From: Yersinia aldovae ATCC 35236
GTDB taxonomy: Bacteria; Pseudomonadota; Gammaproteobacteria; Enterobacterales; Enterobacteriaceae
Assembly: GCF_000173735.1 (NCBI RefSeq)
Contig: NZ_ACCB01000025.1
Span: forward strand, 1-64,000
Length of the DNA: 64,000 nt
Direction of reading: 5' to 3'
Position numbers and translations under genes: made by a program. Position 1 is the first letter of the stretch. The number at the start of each line of letters is the position of its first letter. The notes beneath the pieces were generated by a model that searched no databases, had not been told where the DNA came from, and saw nothing but the letters and a program-made list of their open reading frames with translations. Positions 52,503-64,000 of the stretch are shown here, in pieces.

Positions 52503-53012
52503 TTACTTCTTGATACGAATAATGGGTGTCTCACCCACGGTAACACTACCAGACAGTTTGATCAGTTCTTTAATCTCGTCCATGTTAGAGATAACAACCG
52601 GCGTCAGTGTCGACTTGGCTTTCTCTTCCAGCAAGGCCAGATTGAACTCGATAACTACATCACCTTTCTTGACGCGCTGACCTTCTTCCGCGATGCGTTT
52701 GAAGCCTTCGCCTTTCAGTTCAACAGTATCAATACCGAAGTGGACGAACAGCTCAATGCCGCTGTCTGATTCGATAGAAAAAGCATGGTTGGTTTCAAAA
52801 ATCTTACCGATGGTGCCATCTACAGGAGCAACCATTTTATTGCCTGAAGGCTTGATGGCAATACCATCACCAACGATTTTCTCTGCAAAAACAACATCAG
52901 GAACATCTTCAATGTTGACGATTTCACCGGACAACGGCGCTACGATTTCAATAATGCCACTGTCTTTTTTATCATCTGAAACCAATGATTTCAGTTTATC
53001 GAACAAACCCAT
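52503..53012 (-). CDS. crr: Glucose-specific PTS enzyme IIA (EIIA-Glc)
   Basis: 169-residue phosphocarrier that takes phosphate from HPr to glucose IIBC and, by its phosphorylation state, controls adenylate cyclase and non-PTS permeases. Active His91 lies in ELFVHFGID and the companion His76 in ETNHAFSI. The N-terminal [18 protein letters not shown] tail is as in E. coli. It is the last gene of ptsHI-crr and is parted from ptsI by a full ERIC element. Confidence 0.98.
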   Translation of the reverse strand: MGLFDKLKSLVSDDKKDSGIIEIVAPLSGEIVNIEDVPDVVFAEKIVGDGIAIKPSGNKMVAPVDGTIGKIFETNHAFSIESDSGIELFVHFGIDTVELKGEGFKRIAEEGQRVKKGDVVIEFNLALLEEKAKSTLTPVVISNMDEIKELIKLSGSVTVGETPIIRIKK

Positions 53013-53030
53013 GATCTTCTCCTAAGTATT

Positions 53031-53161
53031 TATACTCGTCATACTTCAAGCTGCATGTACGTTGGCTGCGTTCAATCACCCGAATCACTTACAACACAGT
53101 AAGCTCATCGGGACTCTCTCACTTGCCGCCTTCCCGCAACTCGAATTATTTAGAATTTATA
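53031..53161. repeat. ERIC (intergenic repeat unit), full length
   Basis: An element of about 130 bp whose one end reads TACTCGTCATACTTCAAGCT and whose other end reads CCTTCCCGCAACTCGAATTA, with a central part around TCACTTACAACACAGTAAGCTC. This matches the known ERIC/IRU of enterobacteria. It fills the gap between ptsI and crr on the transcript and can fold into a long hairpin. Confidence 0.85.
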
Positions 53162-53187
53162 TTGGGCAGCGTTCCAGTATCGTGGAA

Positions 53188-54915
53188 TTAGCAGAGTGTT
53201 TTTTCTTCGATGAACTTGTCAACCAGCGCCATCAATTCTTGCGCAGTAGGTTGAGTCAATGCTTGCTCAGCCAACGCCTTTGCATCTTGGAAATTGGTAT
53301 TACGGATAATCTTCTTGATGCGTGGGATCGAAATCGCACTCATGCTGAACTCATCCAGCCCCATGCCCAATAGCAACAGTGTAGCACGTTCGTCGCCTGC
53401 AAGTTCACCGCACATACCGGTCCACTTACCTTCAGCGTGAGATGCATCAATTACCTGTTTTATCAGGCCCAATACCGATGGTGACATTGGATTATAGAGA
53501 TGAGAAATCAGCTCATTGCCACGATCTACCGCCAGAGTATACTGAGTTAGATCGTTTGTCCCAATACTAAAGAAGTCAACTTCTTTAGCTAAATGATGGG
53601 CGATAACCGCCGCAGCAGGTGTTTCAACCATCACACCGACCTCGATGGTTTCATCAAAGGCCTTGTTTTCTTCGCGTAATTGGCTCTTCAGCAGTTCAAG
53701 TTCTGCTTTCAGTGCACGCACTTCTTCAACCGAAATGATCATCGGGAACATGATGCGTAATTTGCCAAACGCGGAGGCACGTAAGATGGCGCGCAATTGC
53801 GCGTGCAGAATCTCTTTGCGGTCCATAGCAATACGGATGGCACGCCAGCCCAGGAATGGGTTTTCTTCTTTTGGCAGATTCATGTACGGCAGGTCTTTGT
53901 CACCACCGATGTCCATAGTACGGACGATAACGGCCTGAGAACCCATCGCTTCTGCAACGGCTTTATAAGCCTGGAACTGCTCTTCTTCAGTGGGCAGCGA
54001 GTCGCGATCCATGAACAGGAATTCAGTTCGGTACAGACCAACACCTTCAGCGCCATTGCGCTCCGCACCGGCGATATCACGCACAGTACCAATGTTGGCA
54101 ACCACTTCAACCTGATGGCCATCAAGGGTGATAGCTGGCAGGTCTTTCAATTTAGCCAGTTCGTCTCTTTCGGCAATATATTGATCCTTCACCGCTTTTA
54201 ACTCACTGATCACATCGCTGGTTGGGTTAACGTAAATTTTATTGTTAACCGCATCGAGAATCAGAAAATCGCCGTTCTTCACCTGTTTGGTCACATCACT
54301 GGTGCCGACAATTGCAGGTAATTCCAGAGAGCGAGCCATAATCGAGGTGTGAGACGTGCGGCCGCCCAAATCGGTGATGAACCCCAATACTTTGTTCAGA
54401 TTAATCTGCGCGGTTTCTGACGGCGTTAAGTCGGTTGCCAGCAGAATGACTTCATCATGAATTGCACTTAGATCGACAATCGGCATATTAAGAATGTTCA
54501 TCAACAGGCGCTTGCCGATGTCACGCATGTCAGCTGCGCGTTCTTTCAGATATTCGTCATCCAGCTCTTCCAGGGCTTTGGCTTGCCCTTCGACGACTGA
54601 ATAAGCGGCTGCTTCAGCAGTCATTTTATCATCTTTGATGAGGGCTATGATTTCCTGCTCAAGCTCTTCGTCTTCCAACAGCATAATATGCCCTTCGAAG
54701 ATGGCCTCTTTATCTTCACCGAATGTTTCGCCAGCTTGGATCTTGATCGTTTCTAATTGGCTAGACGCTTTGGCGCGGCCAGATTTGAAACGTTCGACTT
54801 CCTGCTCCACTTTCTCAGGAGTGATTTTTTTCCGGTCGATGACAATCTCATCTTCTTTCAGCAAAAGTGCTTTACCAAAAGCGATACCCGGTGATACTGC
54901 AATGCCTGAAATCAT
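53188..54915 (-). CDS. ptsI: PTS enzyme I
   Basis: 575-residue cytosolic enzyme that starts the phosphotransferase relay from phosphoenolpyruvate to HPr. The phosphohistidine domain has [18 protein letters not shown]; the PEP-binding barrel has [40 protein letters not shown] (parts) and the catalytic Cys in GMCGELAGD. 47 bp separate it from ptsH. A member of ptsHI-crr. Confidence 0.98.
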   Translation of the reverse strand: MISGIAVSPGIAFGKALLLKEDEIVIDRKKITPEKVEQEVERFKSGRAKASSQLETIKIQAGETFGEDKEAIFEGHIMLLEDEELEQEIIALIKDDKMTAEAAAYSVVEGQAKALEELDDEYLKERAADMRDIGKRLLMNILNMPIVDLSAIHDEVILLATDLTPSETAQINLNKVLGFITDLGGRTSHTSIMARSLELPAIVGTSDVTKQVKNGDFLILDAVNNKIYVNPTSDVISELKAVKDQYIAERDELAKLKDLPAITLDGHQVEVVANIGTVRDIAGAERNGAEGVGLYRTEFLFMDRDSLPTEEEQFQAYKAVAEAMGSQAVIVRTMDIGGDKDLPYMNLPKEENPFLGWRAIRIAMDRKEILHAQLRAILRASAFGKLRIMFPMIISVEEVRALKAELELLKSQLREENKAFDETIEVGVMVETPAAAVIAHHLAKEVDFFSIGTNDLTQYTLAVDRGNELISHLYNPMSPSVLGLIKQVIDASHAEGKWTGMCGELAGDERATLLLLGMGLDEFSMSAISIPRIKKIIRNTNFQDAKALAEQALTQPTAQELMALVDKFIEEKTLC

Positions 54916-54962
54916 AACCCTACCTTACTCTTGACTGGTGTTAACTAAAAAAGCGTGCGTGA

Positions 54963-55220
54963 TTACTCAAGCTCTGCCATCAGTTTTACCAGATGCTCAA
55001 CCGCTTTCTGCTCATCTTCACCTTCAGCCGAGATCACAACAACAGTACCTTGGGTCAGGCCCAGAGTTTGCAGTTTGAACAGGCTTTTAGCGCTAGCACT
55101 TTTACCGTTAGAGGTCACGGTAATTTCAGACGCGAAGCCTTTTGCTTCTTTAACGAACTGGGCAGCAGGGCGGGTATGCAGACCGTTTGGTGCAGTAATG
55201 GTAACTTCTTGCTGGAACAT
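54963..55220 (-). CDS. ptsH: Phosphocarrier protein HPr
   Basis: 85-residue HPr with His15 in [12 protein letters not shown] and the Ser46 region in [11 protein letters not shown]. It passes phosphate from enzyme I to the sugar-specific IIA domains. First gene of ptsH-ptsI-crr. Confidence 0.98.
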   Translation of the reverse strand: MFQQEVTITAPNGLHTRPAAQFVKEAKGFASEITVTSNGKSASAKSLFKLQTLGLTQGTVVVISAEGEDEQKAVEHLVKLMAELE

Positions 55221-55673
55221 GAGTATTTCCCCAACTTATTTTGGATTTATGTTGTGGAGCTAAAGTTTAGTGTAAATGCCAGACTTTAGCCTGTATTGGT
55301 GCGCGCATGACGACATTTTATATGTATGCGCATGACTATGCCTCAACCACTGGCAAGTCACAAAGACAGTTTCCGATGAAACCTGAAATTAGGTCAAAAA
55401 TCGTTACTATCACAACTAAGAATAATGCTCTCTTTGCATTATGTCTTCAATCAGCGTTCGAGTGATGACATTTTTTGTTGTTTTGCATAATGGTTAAATC
55501 GATTCAGCTTAGGTGTAGACCACTGTACGATTAATTTCGCGTATCAAAATAATTAACCGGTTAAATACTAAACCCAGAGGGTAAAATCAATCTTTATGTA
55601 GTAAAAAATTTGATGTGGGCCACAAAAAAAGCACCCCTAGGGGTGCTTTTTTAGCATTTAGTGCGCAGCATGA
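55221..55673 (-). promoter_or_regulatory. Region between cysK and ptsH: pts promoters and cysK terminator
   Basis: No gene is seen. On the minus strand TTGAGG (55341-55346), an 18-bp spacer and TATAAA (55317-55322) form a fair sigma-70 promoter about 100 bp before ptsH. At 55623-55652 lies a very strong hairpin (AAAAGCACCCC/GGGGTGCTTTT with A- and T-runs) that ends cysK. E. coli ptsH has several CRP-controlled promoters here; I saw only half of a CRP box (TGTGA near 55358-55362). Confidence 0.55.
55623..55652 (-). terminator. Terminator of cysK
   Basis: AAGCACCCC pairs with GGGGTGCTT, flanked by seven A's and six T's, 22 bp after the cysK stop. Confidence 0.9.
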
Positions 55674-56642
55674 TTACTGTTGCAGTTCTTGTTCAGTGAA
55701 CAAATCTGCAAACAATGCTGTGCTTAAGTAACGCTCACCCGAGGAGGGAAGAATAACCACAATTGTTTTGTTAGTAAACTCTGGTTCTTGCAAAAGCTTG
55801 ACCGCTGCCGCAACCGCTGCACCAGAGGAAATACCGGCCAGAATACCTTCTTCGTCCATCAGACGGCGAGCCATTGAAATTGCTTCATCGTTGGTGACTA
55901 ACGCAACGCGGTCAATCAGGTCTAAATCGAGATTACCGGGAATAAAACCAGCGCCGATACCCTGGATTTTATGCGGGCCGGGTTTAATTTCCTGCCCAGC
56001 CAACGCTTGCGTAATAACCGGAGAGTCGGTTGGTTCGACCGCAACGGTGGTAATGGCTTTACCTTTGGTATTCTTAATGTAGCGGCTAACCCCGGTCAGA
56101 GTGCCACCAGTACCGACACCGGCAATAAACACATCTACTTCACCATCGGTATCTTCCCAGATTTCCGGGCCGGTCGTTTTTTCATGAATCTCTGGGTTCG
56201 CAGGGTTACTGAATTGCTGCAAAATCAGATAGCGATCAGGATCGGTTGCCTGAATCTCTTCCGCTTTGGCAATCGCCCCTTTCATTCCTTTAGCGCCTTC
56301 AGTCAGTACCAGATTGGCCCCCAACGCTTTTAGCAGCTTGCGGCGCTCAATGCTCATGGTTTCCGGCATCGTCAGGGTCAATTTATAGCCGCGCGCTGCG
56401 GCAACAAAGGCCAATGCGACACCGGTATTACCGCTGGTAGGCTCAACCAGTTCTTTATCTGCGGTGAGAATGCCGCGTTTTTCAGCATCCCAAATCATAT
56501 TGGCACCGATGCGGCATTTAACGCTGAAACTTGGATTACGCGACTCAACTTTCGCCAAAATGCGCCCGTTACCGATACGGTTCAGACGAACCAGCGGCGT
56601 ATGGCCGATTGTTAAAGAGTTGTCTTCATATATCTTGCTCAT
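55674..56642 (-). CDS. cysK: Cysteine synthase A CysK
   Basis: 322-residue PLP enzyme making cysteine from O-acetylserine and sulfide. The family signature is clear: [17 protein letters not shown] with the PLP lysine, [19 protein letters not shown] and [16 protein letters not shown]. It binds CysE in E. coli. cysZ follows upstream on the same strand with about 170 bp between them, a conserved order, and ptsH lies downstream. Confidence 0.97.
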   Translation of the reverse strand: MSKIYEDNSLTIGHTPLVRLNRIGNGRILAKVESRNPSFSVKCRIGANMIWDAEKRGILTADKELVEPTSGNTGVALAFVAAARGYKLTLTMPETMSIERRKLLKALGANLVLTEGAKGMKGAIAKAEEIQATDPDRYLILQQFSNPANPEIHEKTTGPEIWEDTDGEVDVFIAGVGTGGTLTGVSRYIKNTKGKAITTVAVEPTDSPVITQALAGQEIKPGPHKIQGIGAGFIPGNLDLDLIDRVALVTNDEAISMARRLMDEEGILAGISSGAAVAAAVKLLQEPEFTNKTIVVILPSSGERYLSTALFADLFTEQELQQ

Positions 56643-56810
56643 AGCCCGTCCTTTAACTCTATGAAAATGTAGGAAACGTTCAAAGCATACGCTAACAATG
56701 TGGCTATGGAAGTAAGTAATTGGTATATCGATATGTTATTAGGAAATAAGTTTTAATCCCAATAACTTTTGATCTTGACCATAGGGCGTGACCAGCACGC
56801 CCGGATAATA

Positions 56811-57578
56811 TTATCGCGTTGGTTGAATAAATTGGTCGCGATAGCGATCGACCCACATTGCGGTGGCACCGCAGACTGCAACCGGCAGGATAACCAGATT
56901 GAGGAAGGGAATCATAGTGAATAAACTCACCAGTGCCCCAAACTGTAAATTATCGACCTTATCCTGACGTAGCGCACTGCGCATATGCTGAAAACTGACT
57001 TTGTGGTTATCAAAAGGATAGTCGCAATATTGAATCGACAGCATCCAGGCACTGAACAGGAACCACAATACCGGTGCAACCGTCTGACCGATACCCGGAA
57101 TAAAGTACAGCACCAGCAACCCCAATGCGCGTGGCAGGTAGTAAGCCAGTTTTTGCCACTCACGGGCCATAATGCGGGGCAAATCTTTTACTATTCCCCA
57201 AATGCCAGTGTCTGGCAGCGGTTTACCGGTTAGGCTCGCTTCCAGTTGTTCTGCCAGCAAACCGCTAAAGGGGGCGGCGATGATGTTGGCGAGGGTGCTA
57301 AACAGGTAACTGAATACCAATAGCACTGATATAACCATCACCGGCCACAATAGATAACTAAGCCATTGTAATCCGTCGGGAACATGACTCATCAGTTGTG
57401 GAACCCAGTCACCTATCCGGTTGAATAGCCACCAGAAAGCGCCCCCCATCAGCAGAATATTCACCAGCAGAGGCAAAGCGACGAATCGCCGGATGCCTGG
57501 ACGGGAGATTAACTGCCATCCTTGTGCAAAATAATGGATACCACTGACCTTTTTTACTGCTTTTTGCGTATACGCCAT
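56811..57578 (-). CDS. cysZ: Sulfate permease CysZ
   Basis: 255-residue inner membrane sulfate importer. [36 protein letters not shown] (in parts) and [15 protein letters not shown] follow E. coli CysZ, with four to six hydrophobic stretches. It supplies sulfate for cysteine synthesis, and could partly stand in if cysA is really broken. Divergent to zipA. Confidence 0.95.
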   Translation of the reverse strand: MAYTQKAVKKVSGIHYFAQGWQLISRPGIRRFVALPLLVNILLMGGAFWWLFNRIGDWVPQLMSHVPDGLQWLSYLLWPVMVISVLLVFSYLFSTLANIIAAPFSGLLAEQLEASLTGKPLPDTGIWGIVKDLPRIMAREWQKLAYYLPRALGLLVLYFIPGIGQTVAPVLWFLFSAWMLSIQYCDYPFDNHKVSFQHMRSALRQDKVDNLQFGALVSLFTMIPFLNLVILPVAVCGATAMWVDRYRDQFIQPTR

Positions 57579-57797
57579 GCCATTCAGTTCTCAGTAATCA
57601 TATTGACGGGGGTATCATATCGATATGATTTCCCACTGCATAGTCGCATATTGTGCAAAAAATGAGCGAAAGACCTAGCATAATCATCTTTCTTCGAAGA
57701 AAATTGAGCACGGACTTGCACTTGTGTTCGTTGGGAAATAGAGTTAAAGGGTGAATGTTTGCCGCGGTGGCAATGTATTGGAACAACAGAGATAGTA

Positions 57798-58757
57798 ATG
57801 ATGCAGGATTTGCGTCTGATATTAATCGTTGTTGGCGCGATCGCCATAATAGCGTTGTTATTGCATGGTTTGTGGACCAGCCGTAAAGAACGCTCTTCAC
57901 TTTTTCGCGATCGCCCAGTTAAACGTGCGAAACAAGAACGTGTTGAAACCCCGATCGAGAGTCTCGATGAAGGGGTGGGAGAAGTGCGTGTCCGCACTGC
58001 TCATCCACAAGATAAACCTTCGTTTAGTCACATTGACGACGACGATGACATGCCTGTCATTAAGCATACTGAAACCAAGCCGGTTCAGGTTAAGGCGGAA
58101 TCTCGCCAAACACCTTTTGCTTCAGTGCAAACAGGCTCGGTGCAAATAGAAAACGACGACCCTCTATTGGGTGGGCTATCGGCTGAACAACCACCGCATG
58201 AATCACAGCGTGAACCTTTGCTGGGAGCGGTTGGTGAATCCTATTCGCAACCGCGCCACGCAGAGCCTTTGCATGTGGAACCGCAGTCAGAACCTGTTGC
58301 TCCGCCAGCAGAAGTGAAACCACAGAAACTGAAAGAAGCTGTTTTGGTGCTGCATGTGGCTGCGCATCATGGGGGTGCTCTTGGCGGCGAAGTGCTGTTG
58401 CAGAGTGTGCTTCAGTCTGGTTTCCAGTTCGGCGAGATGGGTATTTTCCATCGTCATCTCAGCCCAGCAGGCAGCGGCCCGGTGTTATTCAGTCTGGCGA
58501 ATATGGTGAAACCAGGTTCGTTTGACCCTGACACCATGTCTGATTTCTCAACGCCGGGTGTCTCAATGTTTATGATGGTGCCGTCTTATGGCGATGCGAA
58601 TCAGAACTTTAAGTTAATGCTGCAATCAGCCCAACGTATTGCCGATGATGTCGGTGGTGTGGTGTTGGATGATGAACGTCGCATGATGACCCCGCAAAAA
58701 CTGGAAACGTACAAGGCCCGCATTCGCGAAGTGTTGGATGCAAACGCCAGCGCCTGA
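57798..58757 (+). CDS. zipA: Cell division protein ZipA
   Basis: 319-residue essential division protein that ties FtsZ to the inner membrane. One N-terminal helix ([21 protein letters not shown]), then a charged region and a Pro/Gln-rich linker (about 90-190), and the C-terminal FtsZ-binding domain ([14 protein letters not shown] ... [27 protein letters not shown] in parts). The ATG at 57798 (MMQDLR) is taken because it matches E. coli. It precedes ligA, as is conserved. Confidence 0.95.
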   Translation: MMQDLRLILIVVGAIAIIALLLHGLWTSRKERSSLFRDRPVKRAKQERVETPIESLDEGVGEVRVRTAHPQDKPSFSHIDDDDDMPVIKHTETKPVQVKAESRQTPFASVQTGSVQIENDDPLLGGLSAEQPPHESQREPLLGAVGESYSQPRHAEPLHVEPQSEPVAPPAEVKPQKLKEAVLVLHVAAHHGGALGGEVLLQSVLQSGFQFGEMGIFHRHLSPAGSGPVLFSLANMVKPGSFDPDTMSDFSTPGVSMFMMVPSYGDANQNFKLMLQSAQRIADDVGGVVLDDERRMMTPQKLETYKARIREVLDANASA

Positions 58758-58790
58758 TAACGTTGCCTCGCAATGAATCGAATTAACCCG

Positions 58791-58815
58791 AACCCCCGCA
58801 TGCCGGGGGTTTTTT
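58791..58815 (+). terminator. Terminator after zipA
   Basis: AACCCCCG pairs with CGGGGGTT, followed by a T-run, 34 bp after zipA and just before ligA. Confidence 0.85.
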
Positions 58816-58829
58816 ATCTTTGATGGTGA

Positions 58830-60845
<2,016 letters not shown>

Positions 60846-60859
60846 TCGGAGAGGGTGAC

Positions 60860-61075
60860 GTGGAAAAAGAGAATCTGGTGGAGATAGCCAATACCCGAAT
60901 GCCCTTTGGCAAATACCAAGGGCGAGTCTTGATCGACCTGCCAGAGGAGTACCTCCTTTGGTTCGCCCGCAAAGGTGAGTTTCCGCAAGGCAAGCTGGGT
61001 ATGCTGATGGAGATGACGCTGGCGATTAAAATTGAAGGATTAGACAGTTTGGTAAAACCACTCAAACGTGGTTAA
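60860..61075 (+). CDS. ypeB: DUF3820 protein (YpeB-like)
   Basis: 71-residue cytosolic protein of the DUF3820 family, like E. coli YpeB, of unknown function. The motif TRMPFGKYQGRVLIDLPEEYLLWF is the family mark. It starts with GTG after GGAGAG and lies 14 bp after ligA, so it is in the same unit. Confidence 0.85.
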   Translation: MEKENLVEIANTRMPFGKYQGRVLIDLPEEYLLWFARKGEFPQGKLGMLMEMTLAIKIEGLDSLVKPLKRG

Positions 61076-61089
61076 TCAAACGCCTGAAA

Positions 61090-61122
61090 TAGGGCGATGG
61101 TCGCTCTCCTGCCATTGCCCTA
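61090..61122. terminator. Inverted repeat after the DUF3820 gene
   Basis: TAGGGCGATGG pairs with CCATTGCCCTA (one mismatch) in the gap between convergent genes; it may end both. Confidence 0.6.
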
Positions 61123-61138
61123 ACTTTGTTTTAATCTA

Positions 61139-61474
61139 TTAAATATAAACGTTTATCAGGTTCTGGTCCGTTGGGTGATTGACTCCATCAGCGGCAGGTG
61201 TGCTTACGTTATTATTATCTTCTTTAGCCTTATCGGCCTCTTTCGCCTGAATACGCGTAATTTCAGCGCGCAGTGCTGCAATTTGACTCTGAATTTGTTG
61301 TTGCTGTTTTTGCAGCTCATCAGTGGTCAAACCAGAATCTTTTAACGTGCTGAGTTTGGTTGTTAATTTTTCAATCTCTTGATTAATAGATTTAATTTGT
61401 GCAGCCGCACTGCTGTTAGAGGTGCCGGAACCTCCACTCGCTGAAGCGGTTGTCGCGGAGATAGTATTCGACAT
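61139..61474 (-). CDS. FlxA-like protein
   Basis: 111-residue protein with a Ser/Ala-rich start and a long coiled coil (about residues 25-85: IKSINQEIEKLTTKLSTL; LQKQQQQIQSQIAALRAEI), which is the FlxA-like family pattern. The E. coli relative flxA is a motility-class gene of unknown role. A nearly perfect sigma-28 promoter precedes it (61508-61534), which supports expression with late flagellar genes. No signal peptide. Confidence 0.8.
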   Translation of the reverse strand: MSNTISATTASASGGSGTSNSSAAAQIKSINQEIEKLTTKLSTLKDSGLTTDELQKQQQQIQSQIAALRAEITRIQAKEADKAKEDNNNVSTPAADGVNHPTDQNLINVYI

Positions 61475-61507
61475 AATTATTCCTTAAAAATATGACTGGA
61501 ATAGTTT

Positions 61508-61534
61508 CTATCGGCGGGCAGATATTTACCTTTA
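61508..61534 (-). promoter_or_regulatory. Sigma-28 (FliA) promoter of the flxA-like gene
   Basis: On the minus strand TAAA (61531-61534), exactly 15 bases, then GCCGATAG (61508-61515); the FliA consensus is TAAA-N15-GCCGATAA. It lies about 34 bp before the start codon. Confidence 0.85.
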
Positions 61535-61607
61535 ACGTATTAAGGGCTTTTTACGTAATCTTATCGAAATCTTATCATTTGGTGGTTTTTTGAACTGTTT
61601 TGAGTGG

Positions 61608-62168
61608 TTAGATTATTCGGCGTAAATCAGGCCAGCGCTGTAGCCAGCCCTTGTCATTGACGCGTTGGTGGTAGGTATCAAGCTCACCATTTTTAGCATT
61701 TAACGTGATCGTTCCAGCAAACAGGGCAGCGAAACCAAAAGGGGCTATCAGCTCAATATTACCCTGAGCATCAAGGCTGGCTCCAACAGCGGTTTCTACT
61801 TCAACCCAATAGCTGATGGCATCTTCAGTGCTGGTATAGGGTTGACGGCCATTTCGCAAGTGCATTCTGGCCTGGTTTTTTACTGACCAGGGGAAGGGGG
61901 CCTTATGAGAGGCTGTTTTCTGCAATAATCGCATTTCTAACTGAGAATCGCGTTGTTCACTGGCATCTTGCTTATCAAAATAGACCAGATCAATATCGTT
62001 CAGTGGTGTCGAGGAAGGGTGACTATGCAGTTGATCCCACACCAGATTACGCACAAACCCCGCCGCCAGGCACCACTGACTTAACTTTAGCTCTCGGGCT
62101 ATATGCAAAGTCTGCATACGATAAGAGTCAGCCTGTAGCCAGTGAATGATTTGTTGCTGTTGGGTCAT
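61608..62168 (-). CDS. Nucleotidyltransferase-like protein (DUF925/NTP_transf_6)
   Basis: 186-residue protein of the NTP_transf_6 family. AAGFVRNLVWDQLH holds the helical start and NDIDLVYFD gives the D-x-D metal pair of the nucleotidyltransferase fold; SVKNQARMHLRNG follows. The substrate is unknown. ATG at 62168 follows GAGGAG; the longer frame to 62282 would run into the tRNA gene and is rejected. It lies after the tRNA genes with a terminator between. Confidence 0.82.
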   Translation of the reverse strand: MTQQQQIIHWLQADSYRMQTLHIARELKLSQWCLAAGFVRNLVWDQLHSHPSSTPLNDIDLVYFDKQDASEQRDSQLEMRLLQKTASHKAPFPWSVKNQARMHLRNGRQPYTSTEDAISYWVEVETAVGASLDAQGNIELIAPFGFAALFAGTITLNAKNGELDTYHQRVNDKGWLQRWPDLRRII

Positions 62169-62205
62169 AAGCAACTCCTCGAAAATCAACGAATAACACA
62201 AAGCA

Positions 62206-62230
62206 AAAGACCGGCCAGAGGCCGGTCTTC
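62206..62230 (-). terminator. Terminator after the tRNA-Ala genes
   Basis: On the minus strand AGACCGGCC pairs with GGCCGGTCT and is followed by TTTT, about 8 bp past the last tRNA base. Confidence 0.85.
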
Positions 62231-62237
62231 TAAAGAG

Positions 62238-62313
<76 letters not shown>

Positions 62314-62394
62314 ACAAATGTGGTTGTTCGTACTGATTTATCTATTATGCCACCCATTTTACTGAGTTTGAACATCTCATCAAACCAGAAAATT

Positions 62395-62470
<76 letters not shown>

Positions 62471-62504
62471 AATGCGCACATAATAAATCGTGTGAACGGG
62501 GCGC

Positions 62505-62533
62505 ATGATATGAAACCACTGAAACAGTGTCAA
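62505..62533 (-). promoter_or_regulatory. Promoter of the tRNA-Ala pair
   Basis: On the minus strand TTGACA (62528-62533), 17 bp, TATCAT (62505-62510), then a GC-rich discriminator GCGCCCC, as in stable RNA promoters under stringent control. The first tRNA base is 34 bp downstream of the -10. Confidence 0.8.
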
Positions 62534-62596
62534 CGGCTAATTCGATTTCTCGCGTTAAGCGCTGAAAAAGCCGCCAAATCAGTGAGCAAACCGCAC

Positions 62597-62623
62597 AAAA
62601 AAGGCGACTTAAGCAAGCCGCCT
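62597..62623 (-). terminator. Terminator of gltX
   Basis: On the minus strand AGGCGGCTT pairs with AAGTCGCCT around GCTT and ends in TTTTTT. Confidence 0.8.
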
Positions 62624-62645
62624 GAGAGAGATAGAAATGATGACG

Positions 62646-64000
62646 CTATTGTTGTGCTTCACGTTCGCTGATAAAAGTGAGTGCTTTATCAATACGAGCC
62701 AGTGAGCGCGCCTGACCGATCGCGTGGACAGTCACATCCATTCCTGGCGATTGGCCTGCACCAGTGACCGCGACACGCAACGGCATACCGACTTTACCCA
62801 TACCTACCCCTAACTCATCAGCCGTGCCCTGAATCGCGTTGTGAACGTTTTCAGTGGTCCATGCGGTAATGGCAGCCAGTTTGGCTTTGACGGCTTCCAG
62901 CGGCTGGCGAGCAACAGGACGCAAATGTTTTTTCGCCGCATCTGCGTCGAACTCATCAAACTCTTCATAGAAGTAACGGCAAGATTCAGCCATTTCTTTT
63001 AGTGTCTTACAGCGCTCACCCAACAGTTTAACGATCTCGACCAATTCAGGGCCGTTGCGGGTATCAATACCCAACTGCTCAACCTGCCATGACAGGTGAA
63101 CGGCAACCTGCTCTGGTGGCAGGCTATTGATATAGTGATGGTTTAGCCATTGCAGTTTTTCAGTATTGAACGCACTGGCGGATTTACTTACCGCATCAAG
63201 GGTGAACAGCTCGGTCATCTCAGCAACAGAGAAAATCTCCTGATCACCATGCGACCAACCCAGGCGAACCAAATAGTTCAGCAGGGCTTCTGGTAGATAG
63301 CCGTCATCACGGTATTGCATGACACCAACCGCGCCGTGGCGTTTAGAGAGTTTTTTGCCATCATCACCCAGAATCATCGAAACGTGAGCATATTCAGGAA
63401 CGGGCGCGCCTAAGGCTTTCAGAATGTTAATCTGGCGCGGCGTGTTGTTGATATGGTCTTCGCCACGGATAACGTGGGTGATTTCCATATCCCAGTCATC
63501 AATAACTACGCAGAAATTATAGGTGGGTGAACCATCGGTACGGCGGATAATTAAATCATCCAGCTCTTGGTTACTGAATTCGATTGGGCCACGGATTTTG
63601 TCATTGAAAATAACTGAGCCTTCCTGTGGGTTACGAAAACGCACTACCGATGGCTCATCAGCGCTATGGGTACACTGGCTATCACGGCAGCGGCCATCGT
63701 AGCGCGGCTTTTCACCGTTCGCCATTTGGGCTTCGCGTAATTCATCCAAACGCTCTTTCGAACAATAGCATCTATATGCAGTGCCATTTTCTAACATTTG
63801 GTCAATCACTGCATTGTAGCGATCGAAACGTTTGGTTTGGAAATACGGGCCTTCATCCCAATCCAGATTCAGCCAGTTCATACCGTCCATAATGGCATCG
63901 ATGGCTTCCTGAGTTGAGCGCTCAAGATCGGTATCTTCGATACGCAGCACAAACTCACCGCCTAAATGACGGGTGAACAGCCAGGAGTACAGCGCGGTGC
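62646..64000 (-). CDS. gltX: Glutamyl-tRNA synthetase GltX (start beyond the window)
   Basis: Class I aminoacyl-tRNA synthetase that charges tRNA-Glu. About 451 codons are seen; the N-terminal HIGH region lies beyond position 64000. The visible part starts [20 protein letters not shown] and includes the second signature [11 protein letters not shown], a C-x-C zinc motif region ([21 protein letters not shown]), [19 protein letters not shown] and the anticodon-binding end. The internal Met at 63950 is not the start. It reads toward the tRNA-Ala pair. Confidence 0.97.
   Translation of the reverse strand, partial: TALYSWLFTRHLGGEFVLRIEDTDLERSTQEAIDAIMDGMNWLNLDWDEGPYFQTKRFDRYNAVIDQMLENGTAYRCYCSKERLDELREAQMANGEKPRYDGRCRDSQCTHSADEPSVVRFRNPQEGSVIFNDKIRGPIEFSNQELDDLIIRRTDGSPTYNFCVVIDDWDMEITHVIRGEDHINNTPRQINILKALGAPVPEYAHVSMILGDDGKKLSKRHGAVGVMQYRDDGYLPEALLNYLVRLGWSHGDQEIFSVAEMTELFTLDAVSKSASAFNTEKLQWLNHHYINSLPPEQVAVHLSWQVEQLGIDTRNGPELVEIVKLLGERCKTLKEMAESCRYFYEEFDEFDADAAKKHLRPVARQPLEAVKAKLAAITAWTTENVHNAIQGTADELGVGMGKVGMPLRVAVTGAGQSPGMDVTVHAIGQARSLARIDKALTFISEREAQQ

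Overview
This is a 64-kb chromosomal segment of a gamma-proteobacterium of the Yersinia type (Enterobacterales). Three things point there: gene-by-gene resemblance to Escherichia coli K-12 proteins (PurC, TmcA, DapE, AcrD, MaeB, HemF, CysPTWAM, PtsHI-Crr, ZipA, LigA, GltX), an ERIC-type intergenic repeat between ptsI and crr, and narP placed divergently next to napFDABC. The species cannot be settled from the sequence alone.

Layout. 0.1-7.7 kb holds purC, ypfJ, a UPF0756 membrane protein, tmcA (tRNA acetyltransferase), ypfN, an M15 peptidase, dapE, an ArsC/Spx-family protein and a TPR protein. 7.9-11.2 kb holds the 20-codon ypfM and the efflux pump acrD. 11.4-17.4 kb holds a small HTH protein, narP and the periplasmic nitrate reductase operon napFDABC. 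17.5-22.9 kb holds nudK, maeB, a YaiI-family gene, hemF and the acetyltransferase gene ypeA.

22.76-38.56 kb is a genomic island of about 15.8 kb inserted in the 3' part of ypeA. A 26-bp identical core marks both ends, and the island brings its own replacement ypeA 3' end, so the gene stays intact. In order it carries: a tyrosine integrase; an AT-rich nuclease-like/SF2 helicase/zinc-finger operon (candidate defence system); an HNH restriction-like protein with a small upstream gene; a HigA-like regulator split by a 1,979-bp element with 26-bp terminal inverted repeats and a 7-bp target duplication, whose only gene encodes an unknown membrane protein; a lone trbJ-trbK-trbL conjugation cluster; a ribbon-helix-helix protein; and a TrfA-type initiator with five iterons of about 21-bp period. 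It looks like an integrated plasmid or mobilizable element.

38.7-46 kb returns to core genome: a BOF-family periplasmic protein, yfeY, yfeX, remnants of an MFS transporter, and cysPTWA-cysM for sulfate/thiosulfate uptake and cysteine synthesis. cysA has a one-base deletion inside Walker A. 47-52.4 kb holds macAB and a divergent two-component system. 52.5-58.8 kb holds crr-ptsI-ptsH, cysK, cysZ and zipA. 58.8-64 kb holds ligA, a DUF3820 gene, a flxA-like gene behind a clear sigma-28 promoter, a nucleotidyltransferase-like gene, two tRNA-Ala(GGC) genes and gltX, which runs off the end of the window.
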